64,000 bases of DNA. Origin: Povalibacter uvarum (lineage in GTDB: Bacteria; Pseudomonadota; Gammaproteobacteria; Steroidobacterales; Steroidobacteraceae). The position numbers were made by a program, and so were the translations under genes. This document shows positions 48,237 through 57,479 of this stretch, in pieces (position 1 is the stretch's first letter; every line of letters begins with the position of its first letter). The DNA lies in assembly GCF_014202975.1 (NCBI RefSeq), contig NZ_JACHHZ010000001.1, forward strand, positions 744,001-808,000, written 5' to 3'. Below the pieces are notes generated by a model, which ran no database searches, was not told the DNA's origin, and saw nothing but the letters and a program-made list of their open reading frames with translations.

Positions 48237-49473
48237 CTACGAGCTTCTCATCGGACGACGCTATCTCCGCGCGAGCAGCGGAAATCGATTCATTTCGTTC
48301 ATCTCGATCATTTCGATGCTCGGCGTGGCGATCGGCGTCGCCGTGCTGATCGTCGTGCTTTCCGTGATGAACGGCTTCGAGCAGGAACTGCGGGGCCGGA
48401 TATTGAGCCTGACGTCCCACGCGACGATCAGCGGTTTCGGATCCGGCATCGCCGACTGGCAGACGCTAGCCGCGAAAGCACGCGAGAACCCCGAGATCGC
48501 TGAAGCCGTTCCGTACGTGGAGGACCAGGTCCTGCTCGTGACCGGCAGCAAGAGCAGCGGTGCTTCAGTCACTGGTGTTCTTCCGGAGGAGGAGCGGAAG
48601 GTTGCCGCGATCGCGGACAAGATGTCCAAGGGCTCCTTCGATGCGCTGGCAGCGGGCGAGTACGGAATCGTGCTCGGCGCGGAGCTCGCGAAGGCGCTCG
48701 GAGTCGACGTCGGTGGTCGCGTGGTCATAGCAACGTCGCAGCCCGTCGTTACGCCAGCCGGCATCATGCCCCGCATGCGAGGCTTCAAGGTGGTCGGGAT
48801 CTTCTCGTCGGGCATGTACGAGTTCGATCGCAATCTCGCCTACGTGCACATGAGCGACGCAGCCCGGCTGTATCGCATGGGTGATCAGGTCACTGGCTTG
48901 AGGCTGAAGCTGAACGACATGTTCACCGCACCGCGCGTGGTGCGCGATCTTGCGATGTCCTTCGGTGGCGGGTACTACGTCGACGACTGGACGCGCAAGC
49001 ATGCGAACTTCTTCCGCGCGATCCAGCTCACCAAGTCCGTGATGTTCGTCATCCTGCTGCTGGTCGTCGGAGTCGCGGCTTTCAACATCATCTCCACGCT
49101 GGTGATGGTCGTGAAGGACAAGCAGTCGGACATCGCGATCCTGCGCACGGTGGGCGCGACGCCCCGAAGCATTCTGGGAATCTTCGTCGTCCAGGGCACG
49201 ACGATCGGGCTGATCGGCACGCTGTGCGGTGTGGCGCTCGGTGTGCTGATTTCGGTGAATCTGGAAAGCCTGGTTCACGGCCTCGAGAGTCTGCTCGGCA
49301 TCCAGTTCATGGACGCGAAGGTTTACTTCATGAGCGATCTGCCCGCGGCGGTGCAGTGGCCGGATGTGTTGAAGATCAGCGCCACCGCGTTCGGGTTGTG
49401 CTGTCTGTCGACGCTGTACCCGTCGTGGCGTGCCGCCAAGACACAGCCCGCGCAGGCGTTGCGACATGAGTAG
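48229..49473 (+). CDS. lolE: Lipoprotein-releasing ABC transporter permease LolE
   Basis: Second permease subunit of LolCDE. 414 residues from ATG 48229, overlapping lolC by 8 nt. SYELLIGRRYLRASSGNRFI, ISMLGVAIGVAVLIVVLSVM, and FNIISTLVMVVKDKQSDIAI mark the family. Similar in layout to LolC (first helix, periplasmic domain, three more helices). Which paralogue functions as C or E is assigned by position and is not certain. Confidence 0.92.
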   Translation: MSSYELLIGRRYLRASSGNRFISFISIISMLGVAIGVAVLIVVLSVMNGFEQELRGRILSLTSHATISGFGSGIADWQTLAAKARENPEIAEAVPYVEDQVLLVTGSKSSGASVTGVLPEEERKVAAIADKMSKGSFDALAAGEYGIVLGAELAKALGVDVGGRVVIATSQPVVTPAGIMPRMRGFKVVGIFSSGMYEFDRNLAYVHMSDAARLYRMGDQVTGLRLKLNDMFTAPRVVRDLAMSFGGGYYVDDWTRKHANFFRAIQLTKSVMFVILLLVVGVAAFNIISTLVMVVKDKQSDIAILRTVGATPRSILGIFVVQGTTIGLIGTLCGVALGVLISVNLESLVHGLESLLGIQFMDAKVYFMSDLPAAVQWPDVLKISATAFGLCCLSTLYPSWRAAKTQPAQALRHE

Positions 49474-49486
49474 CCAGGCGCAGGTC

Positions 49487-49514
49487 GCGAGCAATGAGCT
49501 GCGACCGAGAATCA
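49487..49514. repeat. Heptad array (GCGAGCA/ATGAGCT type) after lolE
   Basis: GCGAGCA ATGAGCT GCGACCG AGAATCA, close to the unit at 22919-22946. It begins 13 nt after the lolE stop. Confidence 0.65.
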
Positions 49515-49530
49515 GTTGGAGCAAGAGTTC

Positions 49531-50271
49531 ATGACCGGAAGCGATCGGCAACCAGCATCGGCAGCCTCTGGCTCACGCCTCGAGCCCCTAGCCTCGAGCC
49601 CCACCGCGGTGCTGTCCGTCACCGGGCTCACGAAGCATTTCCAGCAGGGCGACACGCGGGTCGATGTGCTCAAGGGAGTCGATCTCGACGTGGCGGCGGG
49701 TGAGCGCCTGGCGATCGTCGGTGCTTCAGGTTCGGGCAAGACGACGCTGCTGCAGTTGCTGGGCGGGCTCGATCTGCCAAGCTCCGGCAAGGTCACGCTG
49801 ATGGGACAGGCGGTGGGCGATCTGAGCGATGCGGCCCGCGGCGAGCTGCGCAACCAGGCGCTCGGCTTCGTCTATCAGTTCCATCATCTTCTTCCGGAGT
49901 TCACGGCGCTGGAGAACGTGGCGATGCCGCTGCTGATCCGCCGCACGCCGGTAAATGAGGCAAAGGAGCGGGCGCGAGAGCTGCTCAACCGTGTCGGCCT
50001 GAGCGCGCGTGTGGATCATCGACCTGCGCAGTTGTCAGGTGGCGAGAGACAACGTACCGCTGTCGCTCGTGCGCTCGTGACGCGACCGAGCGTCGTGCTG
50101 GCCGACGAACCCACGGGAAATCTCGATGGCAACAATGCGCGGCAGGTGTTCGAGCTGATGCTCGAGCTCAATCGTGAGTTCGGTACTGCGCTCGTGATCG
50201 TGACTCACGCGCCCGAGCTCGCGGCGAAGCTGCAGAGAACGAAAACACTGGAGGACGGCAGGCTGGTCTGA
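49531..50271 (+). CDS. lolD: Lipoprotein-releasing ABC transporter ATP-binding protein LolD
   Basis: ATPase subunit of LolCDE. 246 residues as drawn from ATG 49531. Walker [16 protein letters not shown]-loop [18 protein letters not shown], signature LSGGERQR, Walker [13 protein letters not shown] and the switch His in VIVTHAPEL. The first 26 codons run through a heptad array and encode a Ser/Pro-rich sequence with no family match; GTG 49609 ([11 protein letters not shown]) would give a LolD of usual length and may be the true start. Confidence 0.94.
   Translation: MTGSDRQPASAASGSRLEPLASSPTAVLSVTGLTKHFQQGDTRVDVLKGVDLDVAAGERLAIVGASGSGKTTLLQLLGGLDLPSSGKVTLMGQAVGDLSDAARGELRNQALGFVYQFHHLLPEFTALENVAMPLLIRRTPVNEAKERARELLNRVGLSARVDHRPAQLSGGERQRTAVARALVTRPSVVLADEPTGNLDGNNARQVFELMLELNREFGTALVIVTHAPELAAKLQRTKTLEDGRLV
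49572..49599. repeat. Heptad array (CTCACGC/CTCGAGC) at the lolD start
   Basis: CTCACGC CTCGAGC CCCTAGC CTCGAGC. The flank CTCTGG before it is the reverse complement of CCAGAG found after left arms elsewhere. It lies inside the longer lolD reading frame. Confidence 0.7.
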
Positions 50272-50291
50272 GTCGTCGCGTGTGACCTGCC

Positions 50292-50825
50292 TCAGAGCCG
50301 CTGGTCGGGTTCCCGCCGCGTGCCTTTTCTCTCGTGATACTTGAGCACCAGTCCCAGGTGCCAGATGCCGCCCAGCAGGATGTAACCCGCGAGCGCCGTG
50401 AGCGTGCCCATGACGAGACAACCCAGCAGGAAGGGTTTCCAGATCGGCAGCAGCTCGGTTGACAGCCAGTCCCAGCTCAGCTCGAAGTGCATGGGCTGGG
50501 GATCCAGGCCCAGCAGCGTGCATCCAACCAGGTACGCGAAAACATACAGCGGCACGATCGTCAGCGGATTCGTCAGCAGCGTGCCCATGATCGCGGCGGG
50601 GACGTTCAATCGCAGCGTCAGTGCAAGAATCGCTGCCAGCAGCATGTGAATCGGCAGCGGCAGGAATGCGAGGAACAGACCGAGCGCGAAAGCGCGGGTC
50701 ACATGCTTTCTGTTCAACGACCAGTAGACCGGATGCTCCAGCAGCAGCCGGAACGGTCGCATGAACCAGCGCTCCTTCCACTTGTGTCGCTGGCGGCTTA
50801 GGGGTTTGAAGAATCTTCGAGGCAT
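50292..50825 (-). CDS. DUF2062 membrane protein
   Basis: 177 residues: a basic N-terminus (RRFFKPLSRQRHKWKERW), then the DUF2062 core with ALGLFLAFLPLPIHMLLAAI, NVPAAIMGTLLTNPLTIVPL and a C-terminal hydrophobic pair of helices (about 120-160). Small bacterial inner-membrane family, often next to comEC or lol genes, without assigned function. It points against its neighbours, lolD and comEC. Confidence 0.88.
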   Translation of the reverse strand: MPRRFFKPLSRQRHKWKERWFMRPFRLLLEHPVYWSLNRKHVTRAFALGLFLAFLPLPIHMLLAAILALTLRLNVPAAIMGTLLTNPLTIVPLYVFAYLVGCTLLGLDPQPMHFELSWDWLSTELLPIWKPFLLGCLVMGTLTALAGYILLGGIWHLGLVLKYHERKGTRREPDQRL

Positions 50826-50953
50826 TTGTCACAGAAATACGATGAGACCGTCGCGCCCGGTACGGCACAGTGAGGCGTCCCGGCGCGACGGCGTAAGACC
50901 GCCAGTATCGCACGCGCCGAATCGGGCTTGCTTCGTTCCGCACGGAGGCGGAC

Positions 50954-53239
50954 ATGCTGCGAATCGGCGTTGCATTCCTTGCCGGCCACGTACTGGTTCA
51001 TCTGCTGCCGGCTTTGCCCGCGGTGTGGCCCTGGCTGGCCATCGTCGCGATCCTGTTGGCGGCGGCGCTGTGGCTGCGCTCGGTCGTCGCCGTCGCCGTG
51101 CTCATCGGCGTTTCCCTCGCGTGGTTCCATGCCACCCAGCGATTGGCGGAGGACCTGCCCCAGGCTCTCGAAGGTATCGACCTGGTCGTCGTGGGAGACA
51201 TCGCATCGCTGCCCGATGCGACGGCGACCGACGTTCAGTTCGAGCTCGCTGTCCTCGAGGGCCCCGCGGGTGTTCCGCCGAAACTGCGTCTCGCCTGGTA
51301 CGACGGCGCACAACGGCCTTTGCCGGGAGAACGCTGGCGCTTCGTCGTGCGCCTCAAGCGGCGCAACGGCTTCGCCAACCCGGGTGGTTTCGACTACGAG
51401 GCGCAACTCCTGCACCAGGGAATCGGTGCGACGGGCTACGTTCGCAGCGACGATCGAAACAGGCGATTGCTGCCCGCGCAAACGGCGTACGCGGTGCTTC
51501 GTGTTCGGGGGTGGCTGGCGGAACGAATAGGCGCTGCCGTCGGAAACGAGCCGATGCTCGGCATCCTGCAGGGCCTTGCCGTGGGAGAGACACAGGCGAT
51601 GTCCGTCGAGCAATGGAGGGTGTTCGCTGCAACGGGCACGACGCACCTCATGGCCATCTCCGGGCTGCATATCACGATGATCGCGACGCTTGCCGCGTGG
51701 CTGGGCGGTCGGATCGTGCACTGGCCCGGCGCTCAGCAACTTCGGCTGACCGCGATTCACGGGCAGGTCGCCTGCGGTGGATTGGCAGCGATGATCTACT
51801 CGATCCTCGCGGGCTTGTCGGTTCCGACACAGCGAACGCTTGCGATGCTGTGCATTGCTTTTGCTGCGCGCGCAGTGAGGCGAGAGATCGGGATCGGGTG
51901 GATCATGGGCGCGGCGCTCGTTGCTGTGCTGCTGGTGGATCCATTCGCACCGCTGGCAGTCGGCACGTGGCTTTCGTTCGGAGCGGTCGGCGTCATTCTG
52001 CTGGCCACCGCGGGCCGACGCGGCAGGGAAGGGACGATAGGAAATTTCGCGCGCGTGCAGATCGCTGTAACGCTTGGTTTGCTGCCGGTCGTTGCCGCCG
52101 CCTTTGGCAGTATTTCCCTGGTCTCACCGATTGCGAATGCGCTTGCCGTACCGCTCTTTACATTGATCATCGTGCCAATGGTGCTGGTAGGCGCTTTCCT
52201 CGCTGCGTTGTGGCTGCCTTCGGGCGCGGTTGTGCTCAAGTGCGTCGCATACCTGCTGCGATTCATGTGGCCAGGGCTCGAGTGGTTTGCGACGTGGCCG
52301 CTCGCGCTCTGGCATCTGCCGCAGATTCCATTGCCAGCGCATGTCGCGATGCTTTTTGGGGCGCTGCTGCTCGTTCTTCCCGGCATCTTCCCGATGCGGC
52401 TCGCGGCTACGGTGCTTTGTCTGCCGGCTCTGCTGTGGCGCCCAGAGTCTCTGCGACCCGGTGAGTTCGATCTGACACTGCTCGATGTGGGACAAGGACT
52501 CGCTGCTGTCGTGCGCACCCGGTCGCGAGTGCTGGTCTTCGATACCGGTCCCGCGTTCCGCAGCGGACGCGACACCGGCGAGCTGGTTGTACTGCCGTAT
52601 CTTCGCAGCCAGGGCGTCCGGACCATCGATACGCTCGTCGTCAGTCACGGCGACCTCGATCACCAGGGCGGCATGGAGTCGACCGCGAAGGGATTGCCAG
52701 TGCGACGGTGGCTCGCGGGACCTTCCGTTGCCGCCAGGGGCCGCATTATCGAGATTTGTGTCCGCGGGCAGCAGTGGATCTGGGATGGCGTGAGATTCGA
52801 GGTGCTGCATCCTGCCGCCGGCGTTTCCGGAAGCGACAACGAGTCGTCCTGCGTGCTGCGAATCGCCGGTCCCGGCGGCAGTGCGCTGCTCACCGGTGAC
52901 ATTCAGCGCGAGGGCGAGGAGGCGATCGTGTCGGCGGGACTCGCACAGACAGACGTGGTCGTGGCTCCCCACCATGGGAGCCGGACGTCTTCGACGCCGG
53001 CGCTGGTCGAGGCCACTGATCCCTCGTGGGTGCTGTTTGCTGCCGGCTATCGCAACCGCTGGGGATTTCCGAAGGAGGATGTCGTCGAACGCTGGCGCGA
53101 GAACGGGGCGCAGACGCTGGCGACGCCGCAGAGCGGAGCGATCTCGCTGGTCGTGGGCGCGGCCGGCATCGCGGCGCCGGGAGAATTTCGCAGGGATCAC
53201 CCTCGATACTGGCGCACGCGCGCCCCGGGTTTGCCCTGA
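50954..53239 (+). CDS. comEC: DNA internalisation-related competence protein ComEC/Rec2
   Basis: Inner-membrane channel that takes up single-stranded DNA during natural transformation. 761 residues: N-terminal helices, DUF4131-type soluble region (YDGAQRPLPGERWRFVVRLK), the competence domain with GTTHLMAISGLHITMIATL, and a C-terminal metallo-beta-lactamase-like domain with DVGQGLAAVV, VVSHGDLDHQGGMESTAK (HxDxDH-like) and APHHGSRTSSTPALVEA. It is usually the gene directly before exbB/exbD-msbA-lpxK. Other competence genes are not in this window. Confidence 0.93.
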   Translation: MLRIGVAFLAGHVLVHLLPALPAVWPWLAIVAILLAAALWLRSVVAVAVLIGVSLAWFHATQRLAEDLPQALEGIDLVVVGDIASLPDATATDVQFELAVLEGPAGVPPKLRLAWYDGAQRPLPGERWRFVVRLKRRNGFANPGGFDYEAQLLHQGIGATGYVRSDDRNRRLLPAQTAYAVLRVRGWLAERIGAAVGNEPMLGILQGLAVGETQAMSVEQWRVFAATGTTHLMAISGLHITMIATLAAWLGGRIVHWPGAQQLRLTAIHGQVACGGLAAMIYSILAGLSVPTQRTLAMLCIAFAARAVRREIGIGWIMGAALVAVLLVDPFAPLAVGTWLSFGAVGVILLATAGRRGREGTIGNFARVQIAVTLGLLPVVAAAFGSISLVSPIANALAVPLFTLIIVPMVLVGAFLAALWLPSGAVVLKCVAYLLRFMWPGLEWFATWPLALWHLPQIPLPAHVAMLFGALLLVLPGIFPMRLAATVLCLPALLWRPESLRPGEFDLTLLDVGQGLAAVVRTRSRVLVFDTGPAFRSGRDTGELVVLPYLRSQGVRTIDTLVVSHGDLDHQGGMESTAKGLPVRRWLAGPSVAARGRIIEICVRGQQWIWDGVRFEVLHPAAGVSGSDNESSCVLRIAGPGGSALLTGDIQREGEEAIVSAGLAQTDVVVAPHHGSRTSSTPALVEATDPSWVLFAAGYRNRWGFPKEDVVERWRENGAQTLATPQSGAISLVVGAAGIAAPGEFRRDHPRYWRTRAPGLP

Positions 53240-53350
53240 TCTGCAGTCCGCCCTGATCGGCAGGCAGGGACCCGCGCGAAGGCCACGAGCCGCCACCGGA
53301 TTGCCTTAATCGACTGTCAGGATCGCCGCCAGCCCGATGCTATCGGTCAA

Positions 53351-53359
53351 TGCTAGTAT
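53351..53359 (+). promoter_or_regulatory. Possible extended -10 promoter before exbB
   Basis: TGC-TAGTAT (extended -10 type) 42 nt before the exbB ATG. A -35 element is not evident. Confidence 0.4.
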
Positions 53360-53400
53360 TCGAGGCTCGACAACAAGGCCGACAAGACCCAAGCACCTGC

Positions 53401-54012
53401 ATGTTTGAAATCGTCAAAGCCGGCGGCATCGTCATGGTGCCGATCATCCTGGCATCGATCGTCGCAGCCGCCATCTTCCTCGAACGGCTCTGGACCCTGC
53501 AGGGGAGACGCGTGGTCCCCGCGGAACTCACCGACAAGGTCTGGAAGTGGGTCGAGCAGAACCAGATCACCGACAAACATATCCAGGCGCTGCAGCAGAA
53601 TTCCGCGCTGGGCAAGATTCTCGCCGCGGGACTCGCCAATCGGCACCGCGACCGGGCAATCATCAAGGAAGCGATCGAAGACGCGGGGCGGCACGTGGTC
53701 CACGAACTGGATCGCTTCATCAGTACGCTCGGTACCATCGCATCCGTGTCGCCGCTGCTCGGGCTGCTGGGCACCGTGACCGGCATGATCAAGACGTTCA
53801 ACACGCTCTCGACGGCCGGAGCCGGCAATCCGATGGCGCTGGCAGGCGGTATCGCCGAAGCGCTGATCACGACCGCGGCCGGTCTGACCGTCGCGATCCC
53901 GGCGCTGCTGGCCTACAAGTATCTGCGCGGGCGCGTCACCACGCTGGTGGTGAAGATGGAAAAAGAGGCCATCAAGCTCGTGCACGCAATCGAAGCGGGG
54001 GCGGTCGTATGA
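53401..54012 (+). CDS. exbB: ExbB/TolQ-family proton channel protein
   Basis: 203 residues. FEIVKAGGIVMVPIILASIV is the first helix region; two more helices surround the conserved TLGTIASVSPLLGLLGTVTG and AGNPMALAGGIAEALITTAAG motifs of MotA/TolQ/ExbB proteins. ATG 53401 aligns with relatives; upstream extension to 53350 is not supported. It forms an ExbB/ExbD pair with the next gene, coupled by ATGA. The place before msbA-lpxK is typical; the pair probably energises an outer-membrane process. Confidence 0.94.
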   Translation: MFEIVKAGGIVMVPIILASIVAAAIFLERLWTLQGRRVVPAELTDKVWKWVEQNQITDKHIQALQQNSALGKILAAGLANRHRDRAIIKEAIEDAGRHVVHELDRFISTLGTIASVSPLLGLLGTVTGMIKTFNTLSTAGAGNPMALAGGIAEALITTAAGLTVAIPALLAYKYLRGRVTTLVVKMEKEAIKLVHAIEAGAVV

Positions 54013-54440
54013 ACCTGCGGCCGTCCTCGCACGAGGAACCGGATCTGAACCTGACATCGCTGATCGATGTCGTGCTGCTGCTGCTGATCTTCTTCATGGT
54101 GTCGACGACCTTCGTCGACGAATCGCGGATCGAACTGCAGTTGCCGCAGGCGAGCACGGAAGCGCCGCCGCAGATGAAGAGCGCTCCGATCGAGGTCACC
54201 ATCACGGCCTCGGGCGAGTATCGCGTCAACGGCAAGACGCTGCTCAACAACAGTCCTGCCACGTTGTCCGCGGCAATTTCCAAGCTCGCCGGACAGGAGC
54301 GCGACAACCCGGTGACCATCCGGGCCGATGCCCGGACGACGCATCAATCGGTCGTGACGGCAATGGATGTCGTCGGCCGGCTGGGTTTCCGCGGCATCAA
54401 CATGGCGACGATCAACGATCCCGGCGCCACGACGCCCTGA
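54009..54440 (+). CDS. exbD: ExbD/TolR-family protein
   Basis: 143 residues: a short N-terminus (HEEPDLNLTSLIDVVLLLLI) with the essential membrane Asp in LIDVVLLLLIFFMVSTTF, then a periplasmic domain (IEVTITASGEYRVNGK and VVTAMDVVGRLGFRGI). Partner of the preceding ExbB. No TonB gene adjacent. msbA follows after 22 nt. Confidence 0.95.
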   Translation: MNLRPSSHEEPDLNLTSLIDVVLLLLIFFMVSTTFVDESRIELQLPQASTEAPPQMKSAPIEVTITASGEYRVNGKTLLNNSPATLSAAISKLAGQERDNPVTIRADARTTHQSVVTAMDVVGRLGFRGINMATINDPGATTP

Positions 54441-54462
54441 ACGCTGCCGCCATCCTGTCACC

Positions 54463-56223
54463 ATGGCACCGACCGAACACGGATCGAAGCTGACGGCGCA
54501 CGGCCCGTGGCAGGTTTACAGGCGGCTCCTGACCTATCTGCGGCCGCACCGGTCGATGTTCGCGCTCGGCATCCTGGGAGCCGCGATCTACTCCGCGAGC
54601 ATGCTCGGGTTCACGCTGTTCGCGAAGTACTTCGGTGACGGCACGTTCGAGAACCGCGATCCGCGGACGATCGTGCTGCTGCCAATCGCGCTGATTACAC
54701 TGTTCTTCTTCCGCGGCCTGGGGGATTTCACGCAGACGTACTGCATGGGATACGTCGGCCGGCGAATCGTCAAACGCCTGCGATCCCAGATCTTCGAGCG
54801 CATCACGCAGCTGCCGATCGGCTACTACGATCGCAATTCGTCGGGGACGCTGTTGTCCCGGCTGACGTACAACACCGAGCAGGTGGGGCAGGCCTCGACG
54901 GATTCGATCACGATCGCGGTGCGTGAGGCGCTGACGCTGTTCGGCTCGATCTTCCTGCTGTTCTACCTGAATCCAAGGCTTGCGCTGATCACGCTGACGA
55001 TGGGGCCCGTGATCGCCTGGCTCGTGACGATCATCAATCGCAGGTTCCGCCGCTACAGCCGCCGCATCCAGGACTCGATGGGCGACGTTACGAGCGTCGC
55101 GAAGGAAACGCTCGAAGCCCCGCGCGTGATCAAGGTCTACAACGCGCAGACCTACAAGAACGAGCAGTTCGAACGGGTCAACGAACACAATCGCCGTTCC
55201 CACATGCGGCTGGTGCTGACGAAGGGACTCTCGAATCCCGTCGTGCAGATGGTCATGTCGTTCGGCTCGGCGTTCGTGCTCTCGATCGCGATCTCGGATG
55301 CAATCAGCAATCGCATGACGATGGGCGATCTGCTGGCGTTCCTCGTGGCGCTCGTGCAGATCGCGCAGCCGCTGCGCAGCCTGGTCAATGTCGCGGGCCC
55401 GATCCAGCAGGGCATTGCCGCCGGTGAAAGCATATTCGATCTCATCGATGAGCCGGCCGAGGTCGATGGCGGATCGCTGCGGCCCGAGCGAGTGCGGGGG
55501 GAGATCGATTTCAAGGACGTCACGTTCTCCTATCCCGCAGGGAAGGGAGCGGCGTTGCACGGCGTGAGCCTGCGCGTCGCGCGAGGAGAGATGGTCGCGA
55601 TCGTGGGCAAGTCGGGCAGCGGGAAGTCGACGCTGGTCAATCTGATTCCGCGGTTCTATGACGTCGATGCCGGGACCGTGCGGATCGATGGGCACGATGT
55701 GCGCGAGTATCAGCTCAACGGGCTGCGTGACCAGATCGCACTCGTGAGCCAGGATGTCGTGCTCTTCAACGACACCATTCGCGCGAACATCGCCTTCGGG
55801 CGCGATGTGCCGGCGGCCGCTATCGAAAGCGCCGCCCAGGCTGCGCATGCACTGGAGTTCATTCGCGAGATGCCGGTTGGTCTCGACACGGTCGTCGGCG
55901 ATCGCGGCGTGCTGCTCTCGGGCGGCCAGCGCCAGCGGATTTCGATTGCGCGAGCGTTGCTGAAGAACGCGCCGATCCTGATTCTCGACGAGGCGACGTC
56001 GGCGCTCGACACGGAATCCGAGCGTCTCATCCAGGGCGCGCTGGAGGAGCTGATGCACAACCGGACGACGCTCGTGATCGCCCACCGCCTGTCGACGGTC
56101 GAGAAGGCGGATCGCATCGTCGTGATGGATGCGGGACGCATCGTCGAGTCCGGCACCCATGCCGAGCTGATGGCGCTCGACGGTCAATACGCCACGCTGT
56201 ACCGCATGCAGTTCAACGTCTGA
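54463..56223 (+). CDS. msbA: Lipid A export ATP-binding/permease protein MsbA
   Basis: ABC transporter that flips lipid A-core across the inner membrane. 586 residues: six membrane helices in the N-terminal half, ending in VNVAGPIQQGIAAGESIFDL; then an ATPase domain with Walker A VGKSGSGKSTLVNL, signature LLSGGQRQRISIARAL, Walker B ILILDEATSALDTESE and IAHRLSTVEKAD. Start at 54463; the reading frame continues open upstream, but that part lies over the end of exbD. lpxK follows by 4 nt. Confidence 0.96.
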   Translation: MAPTEHGSKLTAHGPWQVYRRLLTYLRPHRSMFALGILGAAIYSASMLGFTLFAKYFGDGTFENRDPRTIVLLPIALITLFFFRGLGDFTQTYCMGYVGRRIVKRLRSQIFERITQLPIGYYDRNSSGTLLSRLTYNTEQVGQASTDSITIAVREALTLFGSIFLLFYLNPRLALITLTMGPVIAWLVTIINRRFRRYSRRIQDSMGDVTSVAKETLEAPRVIKVYNAQTYKNEQFERVNEHNRRSHMRLVLTKGLSNPVVQMVMSFGSAFVLSIAISDAISNRMTMGDLLAFLVALVQIAQPLRSLVNVAGPIQQGIAAGESIFDLIDEPAEVDGGSLRPERVRGEIDFKDVTFSYPAGKGAALHGVSLRVARGEMVAIVGKSGSGKSTLVNLIPRFYDVDAGTVRIDGHDVREYQLNGLRDQIALVSQDVVLFNDTIRANIAFGRDVPAAAIESAAQAAHALEFIREMPVGLDTVVGDRGVLLSGGQRQRISIARALLKNAPILILDEATSALDTESERLIQGALEELMHNRTTLVIAHRLSTVEKADRIVVMDAGRIVESGTHAELMALDGQYATLYRMQFNV

Positions 56224-56227
56224 CCCC

Positions 56228-57268
56228 ATGGCTTCGCAAGGCGACCTGACGCTCCAGCGACTGTGGTACGAGGGACGGTCCCGCTGGCTGCTGATCGTCC
56301 TGTTTCCGCTATCCCTGCTGTTCCGTCTGGTTGCCGCTGTGAGGCGCATCGGCTATCGCAGCGGCATCTTGCAAGTCCGCCATGTGAGCCGCCCGCTCAT
56401 CGTGGTCGGCAACATCACGGTGGGCGGCACCGGCAAAACACCTTTTGTGATGTGGCTGACGCAGTTCCTGCAGGCTCAGGGGCGGCGAGTCGGTGTCGTC
56501 CTGCGGGGCTATGGCGGAGATTCTGCTCACTGGCCGCGCGATGTTCATGCGGAGACGCCGACCAGTGAAGTCGGCGACGAAGCCGTTCTGCATGCGCTGA
56601 GGACGGGAGCGATCGTCGTTGCCGGACCCGATCGGGTTGCGGCGGCTGCCCGGGCCATCGAACTCGGTGCCGAGATCGTGGTTTGCGACGATGGGCTGCA
56701 GCACTATCGCCTTGGCCGCGATGCAGAGATCGCAGTTGCGGATGCCCAGCGCGGCTTCGGCAATCAACTGCTGTTGCCAGCAGGACCATTGCGGGAGCCG
56801 GTGTCGAGACTGCGATCCGTCGACCTGCTCGTGAAGACGCTGCGATCCGCTTCGCCGTCTCAGCCGCTCGTTGTCGGCCTTGCAGAGATCGTCGCTCAGG
56901 CGCACGTCGGCGATGCGATCGGCCTCGCGACCCGCAGGACACGTTCGCTCGAATCGTTTCGCGGCACGCGCGTGCACGCTATCGCGGGTATTGGCAACCC
57001 GCAGGCGTTCTTCACGAGTCTTCGCGATGCGGGGCTCGACATCATCGAGCATCCCCATCCGGATCATGTCGCATTGAAGCGCGAGGACATCGTGTTCGAT
57101 GACGTCGCGCCGGTGGTGATGACGGAAAAGGACGCCGTCAAATGCCGGACCTGGGCCGACGAGCGCCATTGGGCGGTCCGGCTGGAAACGGTGGTCAGTC
57201 CCGAAGACAGTGCACGCGTGAGTCGCCTGATCGAGACTGTAATGCGATCACACGCCGGGACGCGGTAA
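56228..57268 (+). CDS. lpxK: Tetraacyldisaccharide 4'-kinase
   Basis: Phosphorylates lipid A disaccharide at 4' in the Raetz pathway. 346 residues. The N-terminal membrane-associated segment is followed by a P-loop VVGNITVGGTGKTPFVMWL, the RGYGGD motif (LRGYGGDSAHWPR), then EVGDEAVL-like SEVGDEAVL, CDDGLQHYRLGRDAEIAV and PAGPLREPVSRL. The C-terminus has a GIGNPQAFF motif and HPHPDHVAL. Part of the msbA-lpxK-ycaR-kdsB cluster, as in E. coli. Confidence 0.96.
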   Translation: MASQGDLTLQRLWYEGRSRWLLIVLFPLSLLFRLVAAVRRIGYRSGILQVRHVSRPLIVVGNITVGGTGKTPFVMWLTQFLQAQGRRVGVVLRGYGGDSAHWPRDVHAETPTSEVGDEAVLHALRTGAIVVAGPDRVAAAARAIELGAEIVVCDDGLQHYRLGRDAEIAVADAQRGFGNQLLLPAGPLREPVSRLRSVDLLVKTLRSASPSQPLVVGLAEIVAQAHVGDAIGLATRRTRSLESFRGTRVHAIAGIGNPQAFFTSLRDAGLDIIEHPHPDHVALKREDIVFDDVAPVVMTEKDAVKCRTWADERHWAVRLETVVSPEDSARVSRLIETVMRSHAGTR

Positions 57269-57277
57269 GCTCGCGTC

Positions 57278-57466
57278 ATGGACACGAAGCTGCTCGATAT
57301 TCTTGCTTGCCCGGTGTGCAAAGGTCCGCTGCAGTACTCGCGGGCGAAGCAGGTGCTGGTTTGCCGTGCGGATCGTCTCGCGTATCCAGTGCGCGACGAT
57401 ATTCCCGTGATGCTCGAGGAAGAGGCGCAACGCCTCGAGCCCCAGGACGAATTGCTCAAGAACTGA
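57278..57466 (+). CDS. Trm112/YcaR-family protein
   Basis: 62 residues. [20 protein letters not shown] is the YcaR/Trm112 signature with CPVC; the C-terminal part has [17 protein letters not shown]. In eukaryotes and archaea Trm112 activates methyltransferases; bacterial YcaR is an unproven zinc-ribbon-like protein encoded between lpxK and kdsB. Only one CxxC pair remains, so zinc binding is doubtful. Confidence 0.92.
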   Translation: MDTKLLDILACPVCKGPLQYSRAKQVLVCRADRLAYPVRDDIPVMLEEEAQRLEPQDELLKN

Positions 57467-57479
57467 AGCGGGCGTCGTC

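Noticed and set aside
54412-56349. 645-codon minus-strand frame over msbA
   Set aside because: Antisense of MsbA including its ATPase motifs in the other strand; composition is Arg/His/Asp-rich with no family features.
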